Of a DNA stretch of 64,000 bases, positions 23,896 through 35,233 are shown one piece after another. The position numbers and the translations under genes were made by a program. Below the pieces are notes generated by a model. The model saw only the letters and a program-made list of their open reading frames with translations. It was not told the origin of the DNA and did not search any database. Position 1 is the first letter of the stretch. The number at the start of each line of letters is the position of its first letter. Origin of the DNA: Enoplolaimus lenunculus (Eukaryota; Nematoda; Enoplea; Enoplida; Thoracostomopsidae); NCBI GenBank assembly GCA_030248215.1, contig JASANG010000625.1:1-64000 (forward strand), given 5' to 3'.

Positions 23896-26800
23896 ATGAA
23901 TGATGCTGATAATCCACTGCCCAGCTGTCAAACGGCACCTTGTAACAACTGTGAATTTTTGGCCAAATTCAGTGCGTTTGTGTTGAATAAATTTTGTCGC
24001 GCTAATTTTCACCGCTCTTCTGTGTGGACGATCGTTGGCTTGTTGCTGTTATATACTCGAAGCGGTGTTGACGGTCAGCTGCGTGTAGGCGGAAGGAATG
24101 GCGAAGTCATTCGGCCTCCGATTCAAATTTCTGCAGCACCGCCACCCGCGCCCCCATTGGTCGATCCTCGAGTGCCGTTAGTGGCGAATAAATGTTTGGA
24201 GTTGAAGCAACGCAATTATACAGGTAAACATACGCTTCGAAATATTCCATTTCAAAATGTTTTAGCTTAGAATGCTTACAAGAAGAAACTATAAGATTTA
24301 AGCAGCCAAAATAACTCATTTTTGTTAGTTTTTCGTAGCCAAAAATTTCTAATTTTCCGAATCTATAACCACTTTTTACAGCGTAACATTTCGACGACTT
24401 TTCAGAACCAATCACAGCTGTTTAAATTACTGGACGTGGGTTCAGATACTGTGATTGGATGACGTATAAAGTGAACGCCCTAAGGTGTGATTTCAGGCAA
24501 AATAATTGTTTGAACCTTCTGTAATTTATAATCGTGGTACGTGTAAAAAGTGTACGATTTGCGATCAGCATTTTGAAGTTGAATTTACGAATATTTTAAT
24601 ATTTTTTCACTGTTCGATTGCTTGTATTTTAAGAAAGCAATACAAGGTTTCATTTATTTCCTATGAAATCGTGTAAGTCTTCAGCGCTAACACTGTTTGA
24701 ATATGATTTTGAGGTCCCTATTAATTATAAACGTCTGAATTGGAGACCTAGAGACTAAAAGGTTCAAGCATAAGCCTTTTACGCGCAAAATAAAATATCT
24801 GATATATAAGACAAAAATTTCTTACATTTAAGAAATATGATTGGAAAGGTGCATTTGAAAATGTTTTTGAGTTATAACAGGAAATTGTTCTGACAAAGGT
24901 TGCAACAAATTCAGAAAATCATAGCATCAAGCGAAAAAGTATACATTTTGTAGTTATTTTAATAAAAATTGACTTAAATTTCAGAACAACTTGTCTAGTT
25001 TTGATGCAAACAATACTTGCTTGAATGAAAAAATTCACAAATACGTTTTTGCGTGTACACTGCAAAAAATGGTGACTCAAATTGACTCTCTCCGAAACAG
25101 GCTTTTTCTGACTACACAAACTGAGTCAAAATTCGACTCCGCCAGGCTTAGGCTTAGCGGGCACAGGTCGTTTTTGGTTTACCACGAACCATTTTAGATA
25201 TCACTTCACTACCGCATCATCACTACATCGTCCTTGAACAGTGCCTTTACTATCATCTGTCACGACTTGCGGATTCCAAAACTCCATCCGGCGGAAATAT
25301 TATTCACAACAGCATTTATCTGTTACCTCCACTGCCGGAAGAACAGCACACCAACGCAGGCCAAAAACTGGACGGGTCTCAGTTGAATTTCAATGTTGAA
25401 ATTTCACTTTGGGGGGTCGTATTGCAAAATTTGTGGGTGGTAAGTCAACGATCCGACGTATTTCCAGCGGTACACTGGCGGATCAAAGGAGGGGGGTTAA
25501 TTTGGTCTAAACTCTCATTTCAATGATGATTTTAAGCAAAATTTTTGGGTTAATAAAATAGCGCACTCGACCTCGTCTGTCAGAAATTTCTGGATCCGCC
25601 ACTGCAACTGTGTAGTATCTATTGTCACAGTTTAGAGATAGCGCTTAATCATCAGGGTGTAACCGGATTTTTCGTTTCCGTTTCTGGTTAAAATCGGTGT
25701 CCGTTTCTGTTTTCGTTACAGAAATAACGGAAATTCTGTTGTTTTATTCGCTCAAAATTAGTCAAAAATCAAGTACAAATCTGGCAATTCGGCATTAAAT
25801 ACGCTGCAATTGTTCGGAATGAAATTGCAAAATTACTCCAACATCTTAAAAATTTCGATGCATCCGCCATTTTTTCTCTAAAACATTTTAGAAAGCCCGT
25901 GAATATTTGCACACCACAATTGTGTTGGCAGAAAATTAAAACGTCTTTTCAGCTAAATTATGGACGGTTAATAGGAACCTCTGGGGTTTACGCTGATTGG
26001 TTTACGGCTATGCGGTTGCGTATTCTGGTTTACGCTGATTGGTTGACAGCTATGCGGTTGTGTATTCATGCATGTGTTTCATATTTCAGAACGATGTTAT
26101 GAAAGATGCAAATATTCGCGGATTTATACACGTGGTAGGTATTTTGGCACAAAATTCTACTTTATAATTTTATAATCTATCGAATCATATACATGTCGTA
26201 GCATAAGCCGTAATTCAGTCCAATTTCAAATTTGGCTAATCCAAGTTTTAATTTCCTTTTGGATTAGCCCAATTCGAAATTGGGCTGAATTATGACTTGG
26301 GCTACGACATATATAGAATATGTATATTGTTTCTTAAAGACACATTAATTAACAATAGTTTTCGTAGTTGACAATCGGGTAATTTGTTTTGAGGTCTATT
26401 AGTAAAATTTCCGGTGTTATGTTTCAAAAATTTTACTCAACTTCAAATTTTTTAAATTGTGAACGTCTCAATGGCCAAATGGTTAAGTTCCGATATAAAC
26501 CATTGTCTCACACTCTGTTGAACCATGGAACCCTATTGACCGCTCACTGAGACCATAGGTGTGTTTGCTCTTGTAAACTGCCTCTACATTTAAGATTAAG
26601 GATTAAGCTCAAACTTAAGCAAAGCTAAATGCCTACGTAATGACTTAGGCTTATGCTTAGTAAAAGTTTACCTAAACCTAAGCCTAACAACAATATTTTT
26701 GAATACGTATACCATCTATTCTTAGCCAAACATATGATTATATATTGCATGAACACATGCAATTTAAAATTTTTGAGCAAAAGTAGAAAAAATCAAATGC

Positions 26801-29800
26801 AAAAAATGTACTTAATTTCAAACGACGCCATTTACTGGCGCAAAAACTACAAGACCTATCACCAACTGATAATAGCTGCTACACACATTTGAAAATACGG
26901 CCTAAAGCCTAATCTTGAGCGACTAAACGTACTCGCAAATGTGAAACTGAAGGGTACAAGAGCTGCGAGTTGGTTTCAGTCATGGCACGACTCTCGATTG
27001 CGTTGGAATGAACGTGAATGGAAGTTGAAAGAATTATCGATTCAATCGCCAGGTCACATTTGGTATCCAGATCTTACGACTTCAAAGTAACCGTTTTTAC
27101 GATAGAAACCCACTTGAACAGTATGGGGCATAGTGGATTTCATTTCAAAGAAAAAGATAAATTACGTGCCATTTTTTCATTGGCCAATTACATACCAGCC
27201 CGTAGCCAGTATCATATATAATCGAAGCATTTTCTATTGCTGTTTTCGTTCGACTCATAAATCAGTTTGATATGTTTGCAATTCAACGCGTGTTAAGTAT
27301 ATTCGGTTGTACACGGAATGTACCCATTTGCATACTCTTGTTGAAAGTTGACATTATCGGCTCATGGCTAATATTAAATCATTTGATTTAAGCCATATTC
27401 ACACGTGCAAGTTTTTGTAGCAATAATTTGCACGTGCAACTTGCATGTGCAAGTTTGGTCGTACTACAGCTTTGAAGTTCTTGCAACTGCAAATTATTCC
27501 GTGGAATTCATGCTATTTAATTTAGTTCGCACATTTGAACGCGGTTGCAAATCGCTTGAGTTTCTTGCACCTGCAGTTTGATTAGTCATTCGGAATGTTC
27601 GGTTGAAAATACTTGCAGCTGTAAGTATGTCGTGCAAGTTGCAGCTGCGAATTCTCGCTGCAATAATTTGCACGTTTGAATGGATCTTTAGAAAAAATAT
27701 TGAATTTGTTGCAAATTTCAGGTATTACACAGCACTGGCAACAACCGATTACATGGAGTTCAAAAATGTCAAGGCAATGTCTAACGGAACTGTACGAGGT
27801 ATGATTTATACATAGGCCCACGTATAGAACAGGGTCGGAACAGCAGTATAAGCATATTCCTAAGCCTAAGCCTAAGCCTGCGCCTAAGCCTAAGCGTATG
27901 GATGAGCCTATTCCTAAGCCTAAGCCTAAGCCTAAGCGTCTGAATGAGCCTATTCCTAAGCCTAAACCTAAGCCTAAGCAAAAAAATTCGTTTAAAGCTT
28001 AAACTGACTGTATTATTCCCACTCCGGAAAACGATCCGGCGCTATTCTATACATGGACCGTTTTATACATTGGACCTTACGCAAGGTTATACGCTTGCGT
28101 TCGGACGTACCTTCCCAAATCACGGGACATCCTATTGGGCGACTGACCTGACAATTCTTCATCATAAGTCAAAAGTAGCTGAAGGTTTTAGGCGTCGCTG
28201 AAACTTTTAGACTTATAATTGTAATCAATTTAAGCTTTATCTGAAGATAAAAACAAATAGCGAGCTTCCGATGAACAATTTGCGCAGCAATTTTATGATA
28301 CGTCTACAATGTTTCTGAAAGACATTCGCTATTTCGTTCACATTTTCCTTTGAGTATATTGGGCTAAAGAATATTGTAGAACCGCTCTGTGTAGCTTAAT
28401 TTGAACTGTGTCCGTTTGTGAATTTTTATAATTTGAAATTAAAAATTTATTAAAGTTTATGCGAAGCTTGAGTTTTCGCTTAAACAGTTTTGTTGGCGTA
28501 TTTTCTATTTAGTTGAGCTTCCTGCATTGGAGTAGAGTGCGGAAAACCTCACCGCCCTTAAAGTAACATAGGTCCCATCGGTAATTCTTAATCCTTTTTC
28601 AGCATCCGTCAAATTTCACATGAGTTCAACGTGTGACGTGAACCTCGAAGCGTTCCCAGCTGATATTCATCGTTGTTGCTACCGGATGTTACCGGTCACA
28701 GCTCAGTCAGCGATTATCCGGTTCCGGCCAGCGTCGTTAACCGGGGCTGACAATGGCCGGCTGGATCCAATTCATTTCCGACGCAATAAATGGCGAATTG
28801 GCAGGTTTACAATGGAAGCTAAAGCTGAAGGTAAAAGAGAAACGCGGATAAACGGCAGACTTGCTGTCATATTGGGACTACAGGATCTGTGGCCCATGTT
28901 ACTTCATAAGGGGCGTCCAGGTTTCTGGTGGGTCCATAAAAGAGTAGATTTAGATTGTAGATTACATTTTTTGCTTAGGCTTAGGCTTAGGCTTCGGCTT
29001 AGGAAACATTTTTGGAACGCTTAGGCTTAGGCTTGGGCTTAGGAATACGCTTAACCTACTGTTTCGCCCCTCAGAGTAACATTGACGGACACTGTAATCC
29101 CCCGAAGAAAACTTTGGAATCAATTGTAAAAGTTTTCGCCCTGCTGTTAAATAACAAAAATTCGCGTCTGCAACCGAAAACTTTCGCAGCACCCATCGAA
29201 AAGACTGGCCCGTCTGCGGTGCCGGATATCATTTTTTCTTGATTTGCAAATCAACCAATTTTCGCTTTTTTGCGAGTATAAAATTTTGTAATAATTTTTG
29301 ATTTTGATTTTTTTTCAATTTTTGAAATTTAACCGTGTTTAAAATGTGTCTAACCTGTTTAATAAGTTGAAGCTTATGGAAGTGTATAATTAAATATATG
29401 AGACCGGTTTACTGTAGCAAAACAATAAATTCCGGTTCCGGCAGACGAACGCTGGCTGGATATTGCAAATGTATGCCAACAAAAAGAACACATTTAGTCA
29501 ATGGTATCCGGTACCGGGAGGGGTAGATAAGGCTCCCGCCTTAATCCTAATTTGTCTAAAGGGATAGAACCATGTCTTGTCGATCCTGTGTTATCGATTT
29601 ATGCCAAGGTTGTCTTAAGACCCAATTATTTAGTCGTTTTCTCGGTCCCGACCCCTAAAATCCATATTCCTATATTTAACACATATGGATAAATCTTGCT
29701 TCTTCGGCTCAGGATCTTAAATCCGGATAGCACCTATCACCAGTTGGTGATACATTTTCAAACTAACCAACAGGATGCAACCGGAGGTGAAAAATACTAG

Positions 29801-30970
29801 AGCCGGAGCCGAAGCCGGAGGTCAACAAAATTTGCCGGAGCCGGAGGCTGATTTTCTACAGGAGCCGGTAGGAGACCTCCGGTTGTACCCTGAACGCATG
29901 CAATTGCGGATGAAAAATTTGCACTGATATATAAGACAAATGAAATGAATACAAGGTGCTAAATTTCGAACCTCACAATTCACAAAACCTATACAAAACC
30001 TGTTACTAATTGGTGATAAATGCTGCACACATTTGAGAATATGAGCTTTGGTTTCAGTTGAAGACAGCTACAGCAACGGGCAACTGAACAACGTCGACAT
30101 TTGCATTGAATTACATCGAAACTGGTCAACTTTAAACATCGAGTTAACTCTTCCAGTGGTTTGTTGCGCAACTCTTATATTCTTGGCACCATTCATCGGA
30201 GGCGCCGCGTCCATTCGAGTTCAACTCGCGTTCAAATTGTTTACGTTGTTGCTACAGTTGATTTGTTTACAATTTTTAGCAACAAAAATGGAAATACTCG
30301 GACTGGCAACTTCGACTCCGAAAATATGTAATTTATCATAATTTTTAAATATATATTCGGATTTTGCACTTTTTTATAAAACCTATTACTAACTGATGAT
30401 AGTTGTTATACACATTTGACAGAATATGGGTCTAAAGTTTAGCACCCACTCATTATAAGTTTTGTTTTTGTACATTTTCCAAAGTTTACGTTTAGGCGCA
30501 GGGTAAGATTTTGGAAAACCTACATATACCTAATAGTCTTTGACTAAGCCTAAGACTTTAACTGTAAATGCCATGGGAAGTGTGAAAAAAGCTAAAATTA
30601 TTATAAATTGTGCTCCTTACATTAAACTATTATTTCAGATCAATTCTACGCGCTTGCAAACATAATTACACTAATCAGTATTGTGTTCACTGCTGTATTT
30701 GCGTACACTGCACGCGCATGCCGTCGTTCATTACCTCCAGCTCAACGAATTTCCCAAACTGCAATTTTACTAAATAAATTTCTTCCGGCCGCTGGCTTTG
30801 CCGCGAACGCCACGTCATCAAACAGTTCACAAAGTCCAAGCGCTAACAGCGTCGGCGGTGACGTTAATTATTCCACTGAATGGGGTCCTGTTTATGAAGC
30901 TGGGCATAATTTAGCATCTGTTGTGTTGCTAATTGTATTTGCAGTCGGCACTGCGTGTATTTATGGCTAA
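23896..30970 (+). CDS. Divergent Cys-loop ligand-gated ion channel subunit (N-terminal exons uncertain)
   Basis: This is a pentameric ligand-gated channel subunit of the plasma membrane. Firm exons in consistent phase are 26980-27086, 27722-27798, 28603-28830, 30058-30327 and 30639-30970 (stop), about 337 codons. In order they encode WHDSRLRWN and HIWYPD (ligand-domain signatures), NGTVRASVKFHMSSTC, and a Cys-loop of C, 13 residues, C (CDVNLEAFPADIHRC). Then come M1 (TLNIELTLPVVCCATLIFL), M2, M3 (QFYALANIITLISIVFTAVF), a short Ser/Asn-rich cytoplasmic loop and M4 (NLASVVLLIVFAVGTACIYG). There is no vicinal Cys pair in loop C, so it is unlikely to be a classical nicotinic alpha subunit. The proposed first exon, 23896-24223, carries a hydrophobic leader-like stretch (WTIVGLLLLY) and ends at CAG|GTAAAC in phase 1. 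The 26980 exon starts in phase 0, so at least one linking exon is unresolved. The ligand is unknown. Confidence 0.85.
24782..25056 (-). mobile_element. Family I element (I3), reverse orientation
   Basis: It reads in reverse relative to the other two copies (AATTTCTTACATTTAAGAAA; AATTCACAAATACGTTTTTG) and ends directly against the half family D element at 25058. Confidence 0.65.
25058..25145. mobile_element. Half of a family D MITE (D4)
   Basis: Only the left arm (CACTGCAAAAAATGGTGAC to GACTCCGCCA) is present. It breaks off into two TTAGGC units. It abuts the end of a family I element at 25056. Confidence 0.75.
25473..25604. mobile_element. Family E hAT-like MITE
   Basis: Inverted ends CACTGGCGGATC and GGATCCGCCACTG bracket about 130 bp with a G-rich left part. 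No target duplication is visible. It lies in the presumed first intron region of the channel gene. Confidence 0.7.
25986..26069 (+). repeat. 42-bp tandem duplication
   Basis: Two copies of a unit starting GTTTACGCTGATTGGTT and containing GCTATGCGGTTG, with three visible differences. It ends about 20 bp before the acceptor of the possible micro-exon at 26090. Confidence 0.9.
26090..26134 (+). CDS. Possible 45-nt micro-exon of the channel gene
   Basis: A good acceptor (ATATTTCAG) and donor (GTG|GTAGGT) bracket exactly 45 nt, open in two phases. In phase 0 it reads NDVMKDANIRGFIHV, which could lead into the first beta strand of the ligand domain. In phase 1 it reads ERCYERCKYSRIYTR and would join the 23896-24223 exon. 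The downstream exon may also start earlier, near 26926, where the frame stays open as RLNVLANVKLKGTRAASWFQ. I cannot choose between these from sequence alone. Confidence 0.35.
26195..26313. mobile_element. Family J hairpin element (J1)
   Basis: A 119-bp near-perfect inverted repeat: GTCGTAGCATAAGCCGTAAT on the left and ATTATGACTTGGGCTACGAC on the right, with CCAATTTCAAATTTGG-like inner arms. Confidence 0.82.
26461..26545 (+). repeat. Weak tRNA-like relic
   Basis: CAATGGCCAAATGGTTAAG resembles box A of a Leu/Ser tRNA, and GTTGAACCATGGAACCC is a poor box B. A similar box A-like piece is at 57125 (AATAGCTCAGTTGCAGG). Confidence 0.25.
27392..27686. mobile_element. Family M inverted-repeat element, E-box rich, in a channel-gene intron
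   Basis: Imperfect inverted ends AGCCATATTCACACGTGCAA and TTTGCACGTTTGAATGGATC. The body repeats GCACGTGCAA and GCAGCTGC motifs. A lone left end of the family is at about 15040-15060. Confidence 0.6.
27815..28060 (-). mobile_element. Family B element (B6) in a channel-gene intron
   Basis: It begins 16 bp after the donor of exon 27722-27798. Ends GGCCCACGTATAGAACAGGG and GCTATTCTATACATGGACC; the core has many CCTAAG units. The splice donor itself is intact. Confidence 0.82.
28891..29085 (+). mobile_element. Family A element (A6) in a channel-gene intron
   Basis: It starts 61 bp after the donor of exon 28603-28830, within the intron. The ends are GGCCCATGTTACTTCATAAG and CGCCCCTCAGAGTAACATTG. 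A single family A terminus (CGCCCTTAAAGTAACATAGG) also lies at about 28553-28572, just before that same exon. Confidence 0.8.
29722..30044. mobile_element. Family C element (C3) split by G2, next to a splice acceptor
   Basis: The left end (TAGCACCTATCACCAGTTGG) and right end (GCTGCACACATTTGAGAATA) enclose G2. Its right edge lies about 13 bp before the exon that starts at 30058, so the acceptor's pyrimidine tract abuts the element. Confidence 0.75.
29771..29892. mobile_element. Family G MITE (G2), short, nested in a family C element
   Basis: Ends CAGGATGCAACCGGAGGT and ACCTCCGGTTGTACCCTG enclose only about 85 bp, mostly GGAGCCGGAG-type hexamers. It splits a family C element in the channel-gene intron. 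Confidence 0.82.
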
Positions 30971-31120
30971 AAAAGCGTTAATATCAAAAGCTTTGGTTGT
31001 AATAACTTCTAATTGATAAGGGGTTGTAGTTTTACATTGAATTAGGGTACTTGTACCCACAACCTTTTAAATACGAAAAAGCTTACCCATATATTATTGC
31101 ATTATTGTATGCTTAAGCTC

Positions 31121-31210
31121 AGGCACAGAATTAGGTTTAGGCATAGGCTCAATCTTACGTTTAGGCTAAAGCTTAGGCTTATTAATAGTATTAGGCTCCG
31201 GCTTATGCGA
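31121..31210 (+). repeat. Degenerate TTAGGC block
   Basis: A dozen diverged TTAGGC/T units about 150 bp downstream of the channel gene stop. Another block, mostly in CCTAAG orientation, is at 31836-31975. Confidence 0.7.
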
Positions 31211-31620
31211 TCAGGTCCGTTAAGTATGGAGCGTAATTTTATTTGGTTTGGAAAGTACAAATACGCGAGTCACTGTAAATCTATACCTATTCGATATTGA
31301 AACCAAAAAAGTTTCAGTAGCCCGCGCGCTAAAGTAGATTATCTGGTGCACGCATGATGTTGCGGAAGTTGCATAATGCAACCTGACAGCGTCTGACGTC
31401 ATCCTGCACCGTATGATACAGACCAGCATCGTGCGTCATCGTACGTCATCGTACGTCATCGCGATTAAATTTAACCAATCTGCGTTGGGCGACGCCGCAC
31501 GACAAGTATAGCGCCACGCTTAACTTCATCTTTTAGCATATAATATACAAATTTGAAAATTGTAAATTTTCTTTTAAGTTAACCACCGCTCCCAAATATT
31601 GAGTTCAATTAGAACAGTTA

Positions 31621-31756
31621 AGGTGGCGCTATACTTTTGATGACGTCCGGAACTGTTCGTCTTCGTGCGTCACCGTGCGGTATCGCACGTGAATTAATCT
31701 CGTACGATACAGTATGGTGACGGACGGCGCCGCTCGACAAGCACAGCGCTTCCCTA
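31621..31756. mobile_element. Family K MITE (K2)
   Basis: Ends AGGTGGCGCTATACTTTTG and GCACAGCGCTTCCCT. The core has GACGTCCGGAAC and GTGACGGACGGCGCCG. A single K end also lies at about 31466-31525 (CGACAAGTATAGCGCCACGC). Confidence 0.72.
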
Positions 31757-32371
31757 AAAACTTTAAAATATTGTCCCCTTTGTAGTCTCTGATAGTAGTG
31801 AAATTACTGCAATAGAATTTTCAAACATAATCTTCTAAGACTAAAGCCTAAGCCTAAGCCTAAACCCTACACCTAAGCATAAGCCTAAGCCTAAGCCTTA
31901 TTTTAACACACCACATTCGAAAGACACAACTCACTGCTTATAGGCTTAGGTTTAGAATTAGGCTTACTAAAATTGCGATACTTTTTAGCAGAAATGTTAT
32001 TATTTCGTAAACGGAATATGTAATTATAAGCGTTTCATTAATTAATTTTAATAAAGCTGAAACACCCATGATAGCGTATTCCGGGAAACATCACAGATTA
32101 TTTTTAACCTACATTGAAACATGAGCAGAAATAATAGTTGAAATAAACTGCAGTTTTGTCGCACTAGAAATATCTTGAGTTTCTCGCTGAGGAATACAAC
32201 ATCCAACTCCGGTTGAAACATGACTCAGTTATCCTGAAAGCAGTGGATCTGATTTTAACCTCACGATAGCACATTTCCCGCACAGGTAACGTAACCCAAT
32301 ATTTTAAGGAAAGTCCCAGTTTGCTGCGGAACAGTAGGAACTTAGACCTTAGACAAGTCGTTACGTCTAGA

Positions 32372-32592
32372 GGTCGTATTCTCAAATGTGTGTAGCACCT
32401 ATCACCACTTAATGATATATCCTGTAACTTTAGAATCAGCGCATTGTGAGGTTCGAAATTCAAACGCATTGTTCGCGTTTGAGTTGCTCGAATTCTGTAC
32501 AAATTTTGAGATGTGCAATTGCAGATGTTCGTCAGTTTAAAAGCCTATCGCTAACTGATGATAGGTTCTATACGCATTTGACTATATGGACC
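32372..32592. mobile_element. Family C inverted-repeat element (C1)
   Basis: Family C ends are CGTATTCTCAAATGTGTGTA / TACACACATTTGAGAATACG, continuing into GCACCTATCACC / GGTGATAGGTGC. This copy has both ends about 220 bp apart. Confidence 0.78.
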
Positions 32593-32784
32593 TAGTGCTT
32601 AGGCGTAGACTTAGACTTATCTTGACGCTGAGATAATAGTTTTTAATTTAAATCAGCATTACTCTTCTAAAAGTAACATTGGAGACGGTTACCGTTACCC
32701 TACTGATTGCGACATATTTGGGGGGTAGTTATCGGAGTCCAGAAGCCAAGGCCTAACACTTGTTGCGGAACTTTTCGTTTCAGC

Positions 32785-33114
32785 GGCCCATGTTAACTTT
32801 GAGAAGCGAACACGGTTTAGACTAATTGCTTAAGCTAAGGCTTAGGCTTAGTTACAAGCACACTTTTACGCTACATTTTGGCTTAGGAATGTGCTTATAA
32901 TACTGTTACGCCCAGTGGCGGATCCAGGATCTCAAAATGGGGCCCAAAATTTCACAGGTAATAAAGTTACTTTTGACCCATACACAAACCACGAATTATT
33001 GTCACAAAATTGCTATATAATTTTGTGTCGAGATGCTGTTGGGGGGGGGGGCACGGCCGGGGTGGCCCCCTCATGGATCCGCCATTGGTTACGCCCCCCA
33101 CAGAAACATTAGCC
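32785..33114 (+). mobile_element. Family A-like element (A8) interrupted by a family E insertion
   Basis: The left end is GGCCCATGTTAACTTTG and the right end is ACAGAAACATTAGCC, with a diverged TTAGGC core. A family E element is inserted at 32913-33087, just inside the right terminus. Confidence 0.7.
32913..33087. mobile_element. Family E hAT-like MITE inserted in A8
   Basis: The ends are CAGTGGCGGATCC and GGATCCGCCATTG. An 8-bp direct repeat, GTTACGCC, flanks it exactly (32905-32912 and 33088-33095). The CAGTGGCGG-like ends and the 8-bp duplication are the hAT signature. It includes a G10 run near 33042. Confidence 0.82.
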
Positions 33115-33472
33115 GTTTTCGTCACGTCCTTTTTATAATAACATGACGGCACGTATATTCAGCAACATAACTACGTAATTAGAACCTTACCATCCTAGCG
33201 GCTATGCTATGCCTCTACAGTAACACATGCTTTATATGTGATTGTCCCTAAACCGCACACAAATGCCTCCTTCTATGGTGCCATGCTTTTTCCCTCTGTG
33301 GGGTGGCATGACTTAAAAGCAGACCCAAGACCGTCTATTTTTGCTTATTGTTGACACAGTATATATATATAATGAGTCTTCGACGGTGGGGCACGCAATT
33401 ATGTTGTGGAGTGCGTTTTCCTGGCACAGATATTTTGTAATTTGCGAAACATAATTCAACCCACGATTCCTA

Positions 33473-33694
33473 TTCTGCAAAAATGGGGATTCAAATTGAT
33501 TGTTTCCGAAATAGGCTTTTTCGAACTACACAAACTGAGTCGCATTTGACTCTCCGCCAGAGTCAAATTCGACTCGTTGAGCGACTCGTAACGCTGGATT
33601 TGACTCTGGCGGAGTCGAATTTTGACTCAGTTTGTGTAGTGCCGTAGAGCCTTTTTCGGCGAGGGTCAATTTGATTTACCATGTTTTGCTGTGC
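33473..33694. mobile_element. Family D MITE (D5), diverged
   Basis: Ends CTGCAAAAATGGGG and CCATGTTTTGCTGTG, with palindromic arms containing CTACACAAACTGAGTC and its inverse. Confidence 0.78.
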
Positions 33695-34107
33695 ATTGGC
33701 AGGTCTTGTGGGTTAAGGATGATTTGGGTCAAGATGAACCTACACACCGAGAAATCTTAAAAGTTTGTGGTGTAAAATTAAAACATTTGTCAAATATTGC
33801 TTTGCTTTAAACTACCTTATCATATGATTCTTAATTGTCCGCGAACGGTTACCTGAACTTGCCAAAATCAAAACTTAAATGGACGGCCTCAGTTGAGGGG
33901 GTCATCAGCCACTTCCTGCTTGACCCCTCTTGACAAAAAATTGTTCCCGCGTTCCATGACAACGTAGAAGATTAGGGAGCCGTCTACAACTCTGTTCTAA
34001 CCATTTTCAAGCGATAAATGGTCGTATGTTGCGTCTGGTTTGTTTTGTTTTATATTTTTCTTTTAATTAATTGTAGCTATGTATGCGTTGGAACTGTGAC
34101 TATCAGG

Positions 34108-34490
34108 GTACAACCGGAGGTTAGGCTTTGGTTTACGTTTAGTTTTTAGGTTTAGCGCTTATAGGCTTTGACTTAAGTTACAATTAGGTTTAATAGCATA
34201 AAGCTTAGGATTCGGCTTAGGTTTATCATTCTGCATTTCGTTCAGTGGTTTCGAGTTAATACGGTTACAGTTTAGGTTCAGGCTTTACGTTTAAACCAAG
34301 GCTTTACCAGATCTTGTGATTTAAGCTTTGACTTAATCAAATAATCAGGTTTAAAAATTAGGCTAAGGCGTTCAAGCTTAGGTTTAGGTTTTAACCGTTC
34401 GGCTTGCATTCACGCTTATGTTATTCGAAACCTGCTTGTATGGGCTGTTTTAGGTTTCAGCTTTACCATTTTAGGCTCGATTTGAGCTGT
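34108..34490 (+). repeat. Degenerate TTAGGY block attached to a family G end
   Basis: CAGGGTACAACCGGAGGT, a family G left end, runs straight into diverged TTAGG(C/T) units mixed with TTTAGGTTT and GGCTTT to about 34480. No right end of either family was found. Confidence 0.6.
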
Positions 34491-34820
34491 GTATTTTATT
34501 TTTAATACTAATTTATTGTTCTGGTATTGTTTTTTTAATCCATTTCATTATTTTGGTTTTTATTTTCTGTTTATACAGTCAACCGGTACATATATTTAGC
34601 CGAATAGCAAAATCAATGATTATGCACCCATTATTTTGATTTTCGTGTTTTTTCAACTAATTTTAGACGCTGGTTTTCCGTTAACATTTTCAGTGTTTCG
34701 GCATTTTTAAATTGTTTGTCTCAAAAACGTAGCAAAAAAGGCGTTTTTGATTTCCACCAGCCGGGCGCAAATTAATGTGGATGACGCATAAAATCAACGA
34801 GGATTAAGCGGATAATAAAC

Positions 34821-35002
34821 GGTGGCGTTGTACTTTTGCTGACGTCTGGCGCCGTTGGTCACCGGACGCCAGCGTGCAGTACCGGTCGCGAATCATCCAC
34901 GTACAATACTGAATGCTGACGGACCAGGACGGACAGCATCGGACGTAATTGACGGTGACAGACGGTGACGGACGGCGCCGTACGAAAAGTATTGCCCCAC
35001 CC
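34821..35002. mobile_element. Family K MITE (K3)
   Basis: Ends GGTGGCGTTGTACTTTTGCT and GTACGAAAAGTATTGCCCC. The core repeats the unit GGTGACGGACGG in several forms. Confidence 0.74.
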
Positions 35003-35233
35003 TGGATCTTATGACAAAGAAAATTGCTAATTTATCACCACAAATTTTTCAGTTCACTGTCTGATGTCAACAGCAGCCGTATGGCGTTTTGTTTTGTTTT
35101 TGAAGCTTGAATTTGTTTTAGGAACTCGTTAATTTCAAAACAGATGGTCGAAATTTCTGAAAGAAGTAAAAAACCTTTTGAATATCGAAAGTTACCAATA
35201 AGTTAAATTTCATGACCCCGCCAGTGTCTGTCA

